Assembly (NCBI GenBank): GCA_934597165.1
Contig: CAKTQP010000065.1
Coordinates: forward strand, 1 to 8,790
Source of the DNA: an uncultured Oscillospiraceae bacterium
Lineage (GTDB): Bacteria; Bacillota; Clostridia; Oscillospirales; Oscillospiraceae
DNA: 8,790 bases
Reading direction: 5' to 3'
Each line of letters opens with the position of its first letter. The stretch's first letter is position 1. Position numbers and translations under genes: made by a program. Positions 1 through 6,298 of this stretch are shown piece by piece. The notes below the pieces were generated by a model that worked only from the letters and a program-made list of their open reading frames with translations, ran no database searches and was not told the DNA's origin.

Positions 1-236
1 GCCTGAAGGTAGCTGCACCCGTGGCGCATGGCTTGGATGAGCAGGAGGGAGAACTCACCGTGCTGGAACTGCTGGGGCTTGCCGGTGTCCAGGTAGTGCC
101 GAAGGGGTTCCTCGAGCCGGTCGTCCAGGAAGTTCTGATACTCCTCCGCCTGCTGGGCGATGGCCTGGGGGGTCCAGGTGGGGTGGTCAAGGGTGAGAAG
201 ATGTTCCAATTCCTGGTTGGAAATGGTGTGCAGCAT
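1..236 (-). CDS. Hypothetical protein, 5' part only, leaves the window at left
   Basis: A leftward reading frame starts at the ATG whose complement is 236-234 and stays open to base 1 (78 codons plus 2 bases). The start is supported by a GGAGGA Shine-Dalgarno site on the minus strand (250-245), 8 bases upstream, and by a good minus-strand promoter further up. The protein begins MLHTISNQELEHLL and is acidic, helical-looking and rich in Gln, Leu and His. It has no signal peptide and no membrane segment in the visible part. I do not recognise the family and infer no function. It is transcribed divergently from the chaperone operon, so it may share control with the XRE regulator across the intergenic region, or it may simply be the edge of a neighbouring unit. 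A rightward frame over the same bases (21-326) has no Shine-Dalgarno site and is treated as a shadow. Confidence 0.7.
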   Translation of the reverse strand, partial: MLHTISNQELEHLLTLDHPTWTPQAIAQQAEEYQNFLDDRLEEPLRHYLDTGKPQQFQHGEFSLLLIQAMRHGCSYLQ

Positions 237-272
237 GGCGGTTTTCCTCCTTTTTGCGGTTCTGTGTTATCC

Positions 273-301
273 AATATAGCAAATCGGCGGGGAGATGACA
301 A
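273..301 (-). promoter_or_regulatory. Predicted sigma-A promoter for the leftward gene
   Basis: Read on the minus strand, TTGTCA (301-296; 5 of 6 to TTGACA) and TATATT (278-273; 5 of 6 to TATAAT) are separated by exactly 17 bases. A start near 266 would give a leader of about 30 bases before the ATG at 236, with a Shine-Dalgarno site in it. The -35 box lies inside one copy of a 9-base repeat also found near the opposite promoter. This is a prediction from consensus match only. Confidence 0.6.
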
Positions 302-304
302 TAG
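296..304 (+). repeat. 9-base element TGACAATAG, distal copy (possible operator)
   Basis: TGACAATAG differs by one base from TGACAACAG at 390-398. It overlaps the -35 box of the leftward promoter, so part of the likeness could just reflect the -35 consensus read backwards. Confidence 0.3.
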
Positions 305-361
305 GAAACATCACAAAAACGAATAAATTTTCTTTTTCTTCACCAAACTTCATATTTTCTC

Positions 362-390
362 TTGCGGTTGCATCTGTTCCGTGCTATAGT
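362..390 (+). promoter_or_regulatory. Predicted sigma-A promoter for the XRE-Hsp70 operon
   Basis: TTGCGG (362-367; weak, 3 of 6) and TATAGT (385-390; 5 of 6) are 17 bases apart. The AT-rich run at about 306-361 just upstream could act as an UP-type element. A start near 397 would leave a leader of about 29 bases with AGGAGG at 412-417, 8 bases before the ATG at 426. The weak -35 box fits a regulated promoter, possibly autoregulated by the XRE protein. No other promoter-like site or terminator is obvious further down the operon. Confidence 0.55.
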
Positions 391-413
391 GACAACAGAG
401 GAAATGACGACAG
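390..413 (+). repeat. Paired 9-base direct repeats at the operon promoter (possible operator)
   Basis: TGACAACAG (390-398) and TGACGACAG (405-413) match at 8 of 9 positions and lie 15 bases apart, starting at the end of the -10 box and running up to the Shine-Dalgarno site. With the copy at 296-304 there are three in the divergent region. A repressor bound here would block transcription start. The XRE protein encoded 13 bases downstream is the obvious candidate, but XRE repressors more often use inverted repeats, so this is only suggestive. Confidence 0.35.
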
Positions 414-425
414 GAGGATCATACC

Positions 426-791
426 ATGAATCAGGATATTGCACAGGAGATCATCATTTTAAGAGCAAAGCACGGCTGGACCCAGCAGACGTTGGCGGAG
501 AAGCTAGGGACCACCCAGCGCACCATTGCTGCATGGGAGTCCGGCGTCTCCAGCCCCCGAAAGACCATGCGGGTGCGCATCGCCCAGGCGTTTGGACTAC
601 CGGAGAACTACTTTTTAGAGCGTGCGGAGGAGCCTGCCCAAGGGCAGATAGAAAAGATCATCAAACAAATAGACGGCGTGCTCTCGGAGTCAGAGCAATT
701 TGGCACAGAGGAGGGCAAGCGGAAGATACTGAAACGCTTCCAAGAAGTGCTTTCAGAATTTCCTACAGAGGATACAGACCGGAAAAAATAA
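426..791 (+). CDS. XRE/Cro-C1-type helix-turn-helix regulator
   Basis: A 121-residue protein with a lambda-repressor-like DNA-binding fold in its first ~65 residues. Residues 19-40 (TQQTLAEKLGTTQRTIAAWE and following SG) are a textbook XRE helix-turn-helix, with Q20 and the T29-Q31-R32-W37-E38 recognition region, followed by S42-S43-P44-R45 and the usual third hydrophobic helix (IAQAFGLPENYF). Residues ~66-121 are a short charged helical tail, probably for dimerisation, with no peptidase or sensor domain. The start is set by AGGAGG at 412-417. The gene heads the operon and ends 22 bases before the first Hsp70 gene. It likely controls the operon, and perhaps the divergent gene, from the intergenic region. 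The role as repressor or activator and the inducing signal are unknown. Overlapping frames at 362-973 and 608-820 are shadows. Confidence 0.92.
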   Translation: MNQDIAQEIIILRAKHGWTQQTLAEKLGTTQRTIAAWESGVSSPRKTMRVRIAQAFGLPENYFLERAEEPAQGQIEKIIKQIDGVLSESEQFGTEEGKRKILKRFQEVLSEFPTEDTDRKK

Positions 792-813
792 GAGACGAGA
801 ATGGAGAAACAAC

Positions 814-2355
814 ATGGCAATCATCGGAATTGACTTTGGCAACTACAATACCTTCCCTTGCTTCATTTCGGATTTCGACCCCGGCACCCGCATGGGCGGT
901 ACGGTCCACGACCTGCTGCCCAGCGGGCTGCAGGATGGCATCCCCAGCGTGTTCTATTACTCCAAAAAGGTAGGCGTGCTCTGTGGGGAAGAGGCGGTGC
1001 GCACCCGTGCTCGGCCGGTGAGCAATCGCATCCGCAATCTGAAACGGCACCTGGCCGACTCCATCACCCTGGATGACCGCACCATCTCCTATGGCGAGGC
1101 CATCACCAGCGTCATCCAGCACTGCGTCCGCCGCGCCAACGAGCAGCTCCACGCGGGCTGGCAGATGACCACCAACCAGATCTCCCTGTCCTATCCTGCC
1201 TCCTATACCTCCGCTCAGCTCCAGCGGCTCATCGAGCTGGCTGAGCAGGCTACCCTGGCGGACGGCACGCCGGTGAAGGTGGTGGGCACCATCCGGGAGC
1301 CGGCAGCGGCAGCCCTGGACTATCTGGCGGAGCACGCCCAGACCAAGGAGGAGACCACTGTCCTGACCTACGACCTGGGCGGCGGCACCTTCGACCTGGC
1401 CTTGGTGGCGGCCTATCCTGGCGGACGGGAGAACGAGAATGGCGGCGTCTACTACTATGACGTCATCGCCCCCGGCGGCTTGCCCAACGTGGGCGGCACG
1501 GAATTTGACGAGAAACTGTATAAGCTGATGCTCTCCAAGCTGGACGTGCCTTTGAAACCGGTCCACAAAAACGCCCTGCGGCGGCAGGCGGAGCCCATCA
1601 AGATCGCCCTGAGCACCGACGATTATGTGGAGGAAGAGCTGTTCTACGAGGACGACTATCTGACCTTCCAGATCACCCGGCAGGAGTTTGAAGAAGCTAC
1701 CAGCGAGCTGCTCCAGCAGACCATCGACGCCACCCGGCAGATGCTCCTGGAGCATCCCAACCAGCAGCCGGAGCTGATTTTGCTCACCGGCGGCGCCAGC
1801 AAGATGCCCATGGTCAAGGAGGCCTTGGAGGAAGCACTGCCCCAGTTCAAGGGCAAGATCGTCTACTTCCGCCCCAGCCGCGCCATCGCCTACGGCGCTG
1901 CCCGCTTCGGTACGGCAGAGGAGAACGTGGATGTGAACGATGGCGGCACGATGGTGCAGCAGCGCACCATGTTTGATATTGGCGTCCGTTATTATCTGCG
2001 TGAGATGGGGGACTTACGGTATATCTACACCCACATTCCCGCCAATACGCCCATTCCCTATACGGGAGCATATGAAGAATCGTACACCCACGAAGAGGGG
2101 CAGCGATACAGCACCTTCCGGGTGTTCGAGGCGGTCACGCAGCACCCGGATAAGTACAAACCGAATGAGGACTATGTGGAGATCATGAAGGTGACCCTGG
2201 ATTATGGGGAGCCCGTGCCCAAGGGCACCCAGAATGAGTCCAGACTCCATGTGGATGAGCGTGGCGTACTGACCATTCAGGCGCGGACGAAAACGGACGA
2301 GGGGATCAAACCCGTCGAAAATACGGTGCAGCTGACCAACCTCAGCTCCGTTTGA
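814..2355 (+). CDS. Hsp70-family (DnaK-like) ATPase, lidless
   Basis: A 513-residue cytoplasmic Hsp70-type protein; DnaK is about 610-640. The ATPase motifs are complete: phosphate-1 IGIDFGNYNT (residues 4-13, D7), a catalytic lysine in NLKRHL (K77, equivalent to DnaK K70), connect-1 REPAAAALDY (E162), phosphate-2 YDLGGGTFD (D187, T192, D194), adenosine motif TGGASKMPMV (G326-G327) and connect-2 AYGAAR (Y360). Residues ~370-513 resemble the beta-sandwich peptide-binding domain of DnaK: ANTPIPYTGAY recalls the NTTIPT strand, and DERGVLTIQARTK recalls DGILHVSAKDK. The sequence ends there, so the alpha-helical lid is missing. Phosphate-1 reads FGNYNT where DnaK has LGTTNS. The start is supported by GGAG at 803-806, 7 bases upstream. 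It is predicted to hydrolyse ATP and bind a dedicated partner, and the missing lid argues against a general housekeeping foldase. It is a distant paralogue of the next gene. Confidence 0.93.
   Translation: MAIIGIDFGNYNTFPCFISDFDPGTRMGGTVHDLLPSGLQDGIPSVFYYSKKVGVLCGEEAVRTRARPVSNRIRNLKRHLADSITLDDRTISYGEAITSVIQHCVRRANEQLHAGWQMTTNQISLSYPASYTSAQLQRLIELAEQATLADGTPVKVVGTIREPAAAALDYLAEHAQTKEETTVLTYDLGGGTFDLALVAAYPGGRENENGGVYYYDVIAPGGLPNVGGTEFDEKLYKLMLSKLDVPLKPVHKNALRRQAEPIKIALSTDDYVEEELFYEDDYLTFQITRQEFEEATSELLQQTIDATRQMLLEHPNQQPELILLTGGASKMPMVKEALEEALPQFKGKIVYFRPSRAIAYGAARFGTAEENVDVNDGGTMVQQRTMFDIGVRYYLREMGDLRYIYTHIPANTPIPYTGAYEESYTHEEGQRYSTFRVFEAVTQHPDKYKPNEDYVEIMKVTLDYGEPVPKGTQNESRLHVDERGVLTIQARTKTDEGIKPVENTVQLTNLSSV
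1787..1818 (+). repeat. 32-base block identical to 3409-3440
   Basis: The codons for the adenosine motif of the first Hsp70 (end of the Thr codon through GGASKMPMVK) are base-for-base identical to those in the second Hsp70 gene, although the two genes are otherwise clearly diverged. Either a strong motif plus strong codon preference, or local gene conversion, would explain it. Confidence 0.6.
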
Positions 2356-2357
2356 GT

Positions 2358-2363
2358 AGGAGG
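2358..2363 (+). promoter_or_regulatory. Ribosome binding site that fixes the start of the second Hsp70
   Basis: AGGAGG ends 6 bases before ATG 2370. A TTG at 2352, in frame and overlapping the stop of the previous gene, lies upstream of this site, so it cannot use it. The ATG at 2370 is therefore preferred. Confidence 0.85.
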
Positions 2364-2369
2364 ACCACA

Positions 2370-3986
2370 ATGAGTCAGACAGAAAAAGCAAAGCATCGCC
2401 CCATTCTGGGGTGTGATATTGGCAACGCCTTCGGGTACGTCTCCCTGCTCCAGCAGCAGGCGGGCGACCCCTTGTCCTTGCTCCCCAGCAAGTACCAGCT
2501 CTCCAATCTGGGTATGCCCACCACCGCCTATGTGACCCCGCCGGACGGCACCCCCATCGTGGTGTTCCAGCAGGGGAAGGCGGCGGAGAAGCAGTATCGG
2601 AAGTACCCCAAGCAGCTGGTACACGCGGTGAAGACCCGACTGAAGGAGGGGAGCATCGCCCTGCCGGAGGTGGAAACGCCGGTGCCGGTGGCGCAGCTTT
2701 ATGGCGCCATCGCCAGAGACCTGGTGACCTTGGCAGAGGAAGAGCTGAAGAACAAGGGCATCGACCCCATCTATGACCTGGTGTTCACTTTCCCCGCCTC
2801 CTTTGCCGACGATACTGCCGCCCTGGAGCAGATGCAGCAGGCCATCCAGGCGGTGGAATTGGACGGTCACCCCCTCCGGGTGCTGGGGCGCCTGCCGGAA
2901 CCGGCTGCGGTGGCCATTGATTACCTGCACTACATGCAGCACATCGCCCCGGAGGACATCCGGCTGAACGAGGAACAGTTCACCGTCCTGGTCTACGACC
3001 TGGGGCACGGCACCTTCGATACCGCTGTGGTTACCGCCCAGAGCAAGGGCAGCCCCTACCAGCTCCACGCCAAGAACGGCCTGCCGGAGGTGGGGGGCAA
3101 GGACTTTGACCGGCTGCTGTATGAGGAGTTCTGCCGCCAGCTGCTGGAACAGTACGATTATGCCCCCAAGAACGAGCGGGATCGGCAGAAGATCCTGCAG
3201 GCAGCCATTCAGGCCAAGTTTGAGCTGACCGATGGGGAGACCAGCGTCCAGCAGATCCCGGTGAAGGGGGAGTACCTGGAAGTGGAGGTCACCCAGGCCC
3301 GGTTCGAGGAGCTGAGTCAGCACCTGATGTTCCAGACCTTGGAGCTGGTGCAGAATGTGTTGGAGGAGAGCGAGGCCAACGGCATCACCGTCCAGGGTAT
3401 CGTCCTCTCCGGCGGCGCCAGCAAGATGCCCATGGTCAAGCGGAACCTGGAAGCGTTGGTGGAGGGCGAGTTGCCGGTGGTGCTCTACCGTCCCAGTGAG
3501 GCGGTGTCCTACGGCGCTGCTCGGTTTGCCTATGGCATCCAGCCGGAGGAAGAGAAGCCGGAGGAGACTGCTGCTGTGCAGCCCGTTTCCCCGCCGCCTG
3601 CGCCCAACCCGGTGTTGGAGCAGTTCACCGACTGCGGCTACGGCATCTGGATGCCGGCAGCGGGGAAGTTGGACGGCGAAGTGTGCTTCCTGGTGGGCAG
3701 CGGGGCGCGCCGCCCGGCGGTGTCCCATCCGGTGACTGTAGTGAGCCAGTCCTCTCGCATGGTCATCAAGCTCTACCGTTCCCAGGGCAGCCAAGAGGCG
3801 GGCAGTGCCGCGGATGTGGCGGCGTGCCGCTCTATGCTGTGGTTCCCCTTTGCCGTGACGGCCGGGCAGCGCTATCAGGTGCGGCTCATCGTCCGGGAGG
3901 ACTACAGCGTTGTGGTGGAGCTGACGGACGAGGAGGGGAATGTGACCCAGAAGAGTACATCGGATCTGCTGAGCAAGCTGATCTAA
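2370..3986 (+). CDS. Second Hsp70-family ATPase, divergent, with Pro-rich linker
   Basis: A 538-residue paralogue of the upstream Hsp70. Motifs in order: phosphate-1 LGCDIGNAFGYVS (D16), catalytic-lysine region AVKTRL (K88), connect-1 EPAAVAIDYL (E177), phosphate-2 YDLGHGTFD (D210-D217), adenosine motif SGGASKMPMV (G348-G349) and connect-2 SYGAARF (Y381). Two changes stand out: phosphate-1 has NAFG where DnaK has TTNS, and the normally invariant middle glycine of DLGGGT is His213, which may slow ATP turnover. After the ATPase comes an acidic, then proline-rich linker (~393-418, including PVSPPPAPNP) and a beta-rich C-terminal domain of ~120 residues that is not the typical DnaK substrate domain. 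No alpha lid is present. It sits 14 bases after its paralogue and 15 before the GrpE-like gene. It probably forms a pair with the first Hsp70, or is a regulatory subunit; this is inference. Confidence 0.9.
   Translation: MSQTEKAKHRPILGCDIGNAFGYVSLLQQQAGDPLSLLPSKYQLSNLGMPTTAYVTPPDGTPIVVFQQGKAAEKQYRKYPKQLVHAVKTRLKEGSIALPEVETPVPVAQLYGAIARDLVTLAEEELKNKGIDPIYDLVFTFPASFADDTAALEQMQQAIQAVELDGHPLRVLGRLPEPAAVAIDYLHYMQHIAPEDIRLNEEQFTVLVYDLGHGTFDTAVVTAQSKGSPYQLHAKNGLPEVGGKDFDRLLYEEFCRQLLEQYDYAPKNERDRQKILQAAIQAKFELTDGETSVQQIPVKGEYLEVEVTQARFEELSQHLMFQTLELVQNVLEESEANGITVQGIVLSGGASKMPMVKRNLEALVEGELPVVLYRPSEAVSYGAARFAYGIQPEEEKPEETAAVQPVSPPPAPNPVLEQFTDCGYGIWMPAAGKLDGEVCFLVGSGARRPAVSHPVTVVSQSSRMVIKLYRSQGSQEAGSAADVAACRSMLWFPFAVTAGQRYQVRLIVREDYSVVVELTDEEGNVTQKSTSDLLSKLI
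3409..3440 (+). repeat. 32-base block identical to 1787-1818
   Basis: Second copy of the identical adenosine-motif segment, here in the divergent Hsp70. The flanking codons differ on both sides (ATCGTCCTCTC before it and CGGAACCTG after it, against TTGCTCA and GAGGCCTTG in the first gene). Confidence 0.6.
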
Positions 3987-4001
3987 ACGGGAAAGGAACC
4001 G

Positions 4002-5315
4002 ATGATGACAATGACAACAAAAAAGCCCCTGCGCACGGCGTTGGAGGTGTACCAGGCTGGTTACCAGAACCAGCGTATGAGATGGGGAAGCTATATGCTG
4101 GCCAGCCGGGACTTCTTCCAGGAGCTGCGGCAGGCCATCTGCTACGAGTTGGAGCACAACGGCTTTTGCACCCTGGTGGATGATTTGTTGGAACATCCGC
4201 CGAGCAAAATGGACGTGGTGGCTTGCGTCGTGTTCTACGATCTGGCGAACAATTATCCTTCCGGCCAGCTGACGGATGTGAAGAACAGCTATTGTGTGCC
4301 CAACTTGAGCATACTTGTGAGCTGGGAGGAGTGCAGCTATATGGGGTATCAGTCTGTACCCATGGACGGGGAGAAGCTGATGAATGTCCAGCGTGCCAGA
4401 AATGTGGTGCGTGAGGGGCATCTGCGCTACTTAAAAACCCTGACCGAGGCTCACCCCACCCAGAAGCCCCAGGAGATACCAATCACACCTGCACCCGACA
4501 CGAAGGAGGCGGAACGCCTGCTCCAGGAGGCCAAGACCAAGGCGGAGCAGCTCGTAGCCGACGCCAAGCTGGAAGCGGAACGCATCAACCAGAGCGCCCA
4601 GACCGCTGCGGATGCCATCCTGGCAGAGGCGCAGGCCAAAGCAAAGGACGGTGCCAAAGAACGGGCGGATCAGCTGGTGCAGAAGTACCTGGCTCAGGCA
4701 CAGCGGGAGATGCGTCAGGCCTGCGACGCGGAAATGGAAGTCCGCCTGCAGGAGACCCTCAGCCAGGCACGCACCCTGGAGACCATCCACGGCGAGATGT
4801 GCGACAAGACCAACGCCTTGCAGGCCAACTGGATCAAGGCGCTGGACAATACCCTGGAACAGCTCAATGCCGTTAAGGCGGACTTTTACCAGCACCTGAG
4901 CCAGTGGCAGAAGGCGCTCTATCCCAGAGAGGGGGAAGCCTTGGCCAAGTGTTATCTGGAGCTGTACCGTATGTTGAATGTAGACAAGCTCCTGCGGGAA
5001 GAAGTGGTCTTCCAGGCCGACCAGCCCCAGGCGGGACCGTCTCCCAAAACAGTGGAGGGGCTGCATAAGCTCAACAAGACCCTGACGAGCTTCCTCCGTC
5101 GCTTTGAGGCGGCGCTGGATGGCTTGGGACTGTATGCCTATTCCCCCCAGCCGGGAGAACTGTTTGACGAGATGCGTCATACGCCCGAGGACGAGGAGGA
5201 AGACTGTGAAGGCAAGACCGTCCAGTTCTGCATCCAGCCTGGCATCGCCAAAAAATCCAGCGACGGCGGCGAGGACGACGTGGTGATCCCTGCCGAGGTG
5301 AAACTGAACCCATAG
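4002..5315 (+). CDS. Coiled-coil protein with GrpE-like C-terminal head
   Basis: 437 residues in three parts. Residues ~8-147 form an unrecognised globular domain with several Cys (ICYEL, GFCTL, VACVV, NSYCV, EECSY) and many aromatics. A Pro-rich hinge (PTQKPQEIPITPAPD) leads into a long coiled coil (~168-345) with alanine-rich near-repeats (EAKTKAEQLVADAKLEAER, AEAQAKAKDGAKERA). The end (~361-437) fits the last helix and beta head of GrpE: FLRRFEAALDGLGLYAY (364-380), PGELFDEMRH (384-393; GrpE has GEPFDPxxHEA), acidic PEDEEED, GKTVQF, then PGI and a final IPAEVKL (GrpE RPAxVKV). GrpE is usually ~180-210 residues, so this would be an extended nucleotide exchange factor for the two adjacent Hsp70s. 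The match rests on a weak motif pattern read by eye. AAAGGA at 3992-3997 is 4 bases from ATG 4002 and 7 from ATG 4005, so either may be used. Confidence 0.75.
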   Translation: MMTMTTKKPLRTALEVYQAGYQNQRMRWGSYMLASRDFFQELRQAICYELEHNGFCTLVDDLLEHPPSKMDVVACVVFYDLANNYPSGQLTDVKNSYCVPNLSILVSWEECSYMGYQSVPMDGEKLMNVQRARNVVREGHLRYLKTLTEAHPTQKPQEIPITPAPDTKEAERLLQEAKTKAEQLVADAKLEAERINQSAQTAADAILAEAQAKAKDGAKERADQLVQKYLAQAQREMRQACDAEMEVRLQETLSQARTLETIHGEMCDKTNALQANWIKALDNTLEQLNAVKADFYQHLSQWQKALYPREGEALAKCYLELYRMLNVDKLLREEVVFQADQPQAGPSPKTVEGLHKLNKTLTSFLRRFEAALDGLGLYAYSPQPGELFDEMRHTPEDEEEDCEGKTVQFCIQPGIAKKSSDGGEDDVVIPAEVKLNP

Positions 5316-5325
5316 GAGGCGTATC

Positions 5326-6270
5326 ATGAGCACAACACGCTATGAAGCGGCCACCCTTTACGACAGCAGCAGACGAAAGACCGGTCACCCCACCTGTTAC
5401 CTGGTGTTGGATCTGGATACCGGTTCTGCTGGCGCTTGTTCCTGTGATAAAGATGGACGGACAAAACTGTCCGCAACCTGGGCACTGCCCCAGGAGACCG
5501 ACCTTTGGACGGCCTGGGTGGGGCGCATCCAGGGGCTGTTGGGGGCGGATTACCCCTTTGATGTGGCGTCGGAGCTGGAACGGCAGCTGCCGGAGACCAA
5601 CCGCGCCTTGCGCAATTACCTGAACTCTGACCGCCTGCTGGACAGCACCGCCTTGACCTTCGGCGAGCGGAACTTGACCTGTTCGCAGGTGGAGACGTCC
5701 TTTGAGACAGTGGGAGCTACGCTGGACACCTTGTTGCAGCAGGGCGAAGCGTTGGTGCCGGAGAAGGCGCGGGAGACCATGGGCATCTTCCCTTTGGGAC
5801 GGGCAGCCCACTGCTTCCTGGTGGAGCACGCCATCCGTGCCCACTTCTCCGCCGACCCCTTCCTGCCCGATGACCGGTTCGTCCCCGACGGATTCACCCA
5901 GGACAGCGCCAAAGTCATCGCCCAGGGCATGGAGCTGGCCGCGGCCAACGCGGTCATCGCCCACACCGTCACCCTGGTGCTCACCCAAGCGCCGGACGGA
6001 AAGACCCAGGAGCTGCCCCTGTTGACCAAGGGCGCACCGCCCACCCAGGTGACGCCGGAAGCCTACGTAGGACCCATCTACATCGCCAACGGACAGCCCA
6101 TCGTCCTCAAGGTGGATGACGTCCTCCGCACCGTCAAGCTGCCCTACGCCATGGCGCCTATGGACAGCGACCTGATCGACCTGGCCGCCGGTGGGGACAG
6201 CAGTGGGGTGACCCTCAGCATCCGGTGCAGCCGGATGCCTACCCGGGTGTTTACCCAGCAGTTACTGTGA
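5326..6270 (+). CDS. Putative degenerate Hsp70, lobe II plus beta domain only
   Basis: A 314-residue protein with no obvious family at first glance, but its order of elements follows the second half of an Hsp70. YLVLDLDTGSAGA (25-37) sits where phosphate-2 (YDLGGGTFDLA) would be. LPETNRALRNYLNS (88-101) corresponds to the E-x-x-K-x-x-LS helix. LTCSQVETSFETVGATLDTL (117-136) matches the LTFQITRQEFEEA segment of the first Hsp70. PLGRAAHCFLVEHAI (156-170) stands for GGASKMPMVKEAL, and DSAKVIAQGMELA (193-205) for the connect-2 helix. Residues ~210-314 look like a beta domain. Lobe I (phosphate-1, catalytic Lys, connect-1) is missing and the glycine-rich loops are eroded, so ATPase activity is unlikely. 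A scaffold or pseudo-ATPase role with the two true Hsp70s is the best guess. AGGAGG at 5314-5319 overlaps the stop of the previous gene and lies 6 bases before the start. The gene is certain; the relationship is inferred. Confidence 0.85.
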   Translation: MSTTRYEAATLYDSSRRKTGHPTCYLVLDLDTGSAGACSCDKDGRTKLSATWALPQETDLWTAWVGRIQGLLGADYPFDVASELERQLPETNRALRNYLNSDRLLDSTALTFGERNLTCSQVETSFETVGATLDTLLQQGEALVPEKARETMGIFPLGRAAHCFLVEHAIRAHFSADPFLPDDRFVPDGFTQDSAKVIAQGMELAAANAVIAHTVTLVLTQAPDGKTQELPLLTKGAPPTQVTPEAYVGPIYIANGQPIVLKVDDVLRTVKLPYAMAPMDSDLIDLAAGGDSSGVTLSIRCSRMPTRVFTQQLL

Positions 6271-6298
6271 GGCGAGTTTAGATAGAGAGGAACAGACC

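Noticed and set aside
362..973. A 203-codon plus-strand frame overlapping the XRE gene and the start of the first Hsp70
   Set aside because: It starts in the promoter without a Shine-Dalgarno site and runs out of frame through two well-supported genes.
763..1755. A 330-codon minus-strand frame opposite the first Hsp70
   Set aside because: Shadow of a motif-rich plus-strand gene; low-complexity Gly/Val/Gln composition and no domain.
2352..2369. TTG start at 2352 for the second Hsp70, giving coupled stop/start overlap
   Set aside because: The AGGAGG at 2358-2363 lies inside this extension and is correctly spaced only for ATG 2370.
2277..4421. A 714-codon open frame on the minus strand opposite the second Hsp70 gene and the start of the GrpE-like gene
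   Set aside because: The plus strand carries clear Hsp70 motifs, Shine-Dalgarno sites and tight operon spacing. The antisense frame is a product of GC-rich codon use that removes stops, and its protein is His/Gln/Leu-rich without any recognisable domain.
4500..4700. Alanine/Gln-rich near-repeats in the GrpE-like gene as a DNA tandem repeat
   Set aside because: The likeness is at protein level (coiled-coil heptads); the DNA is not tandemly repeated.
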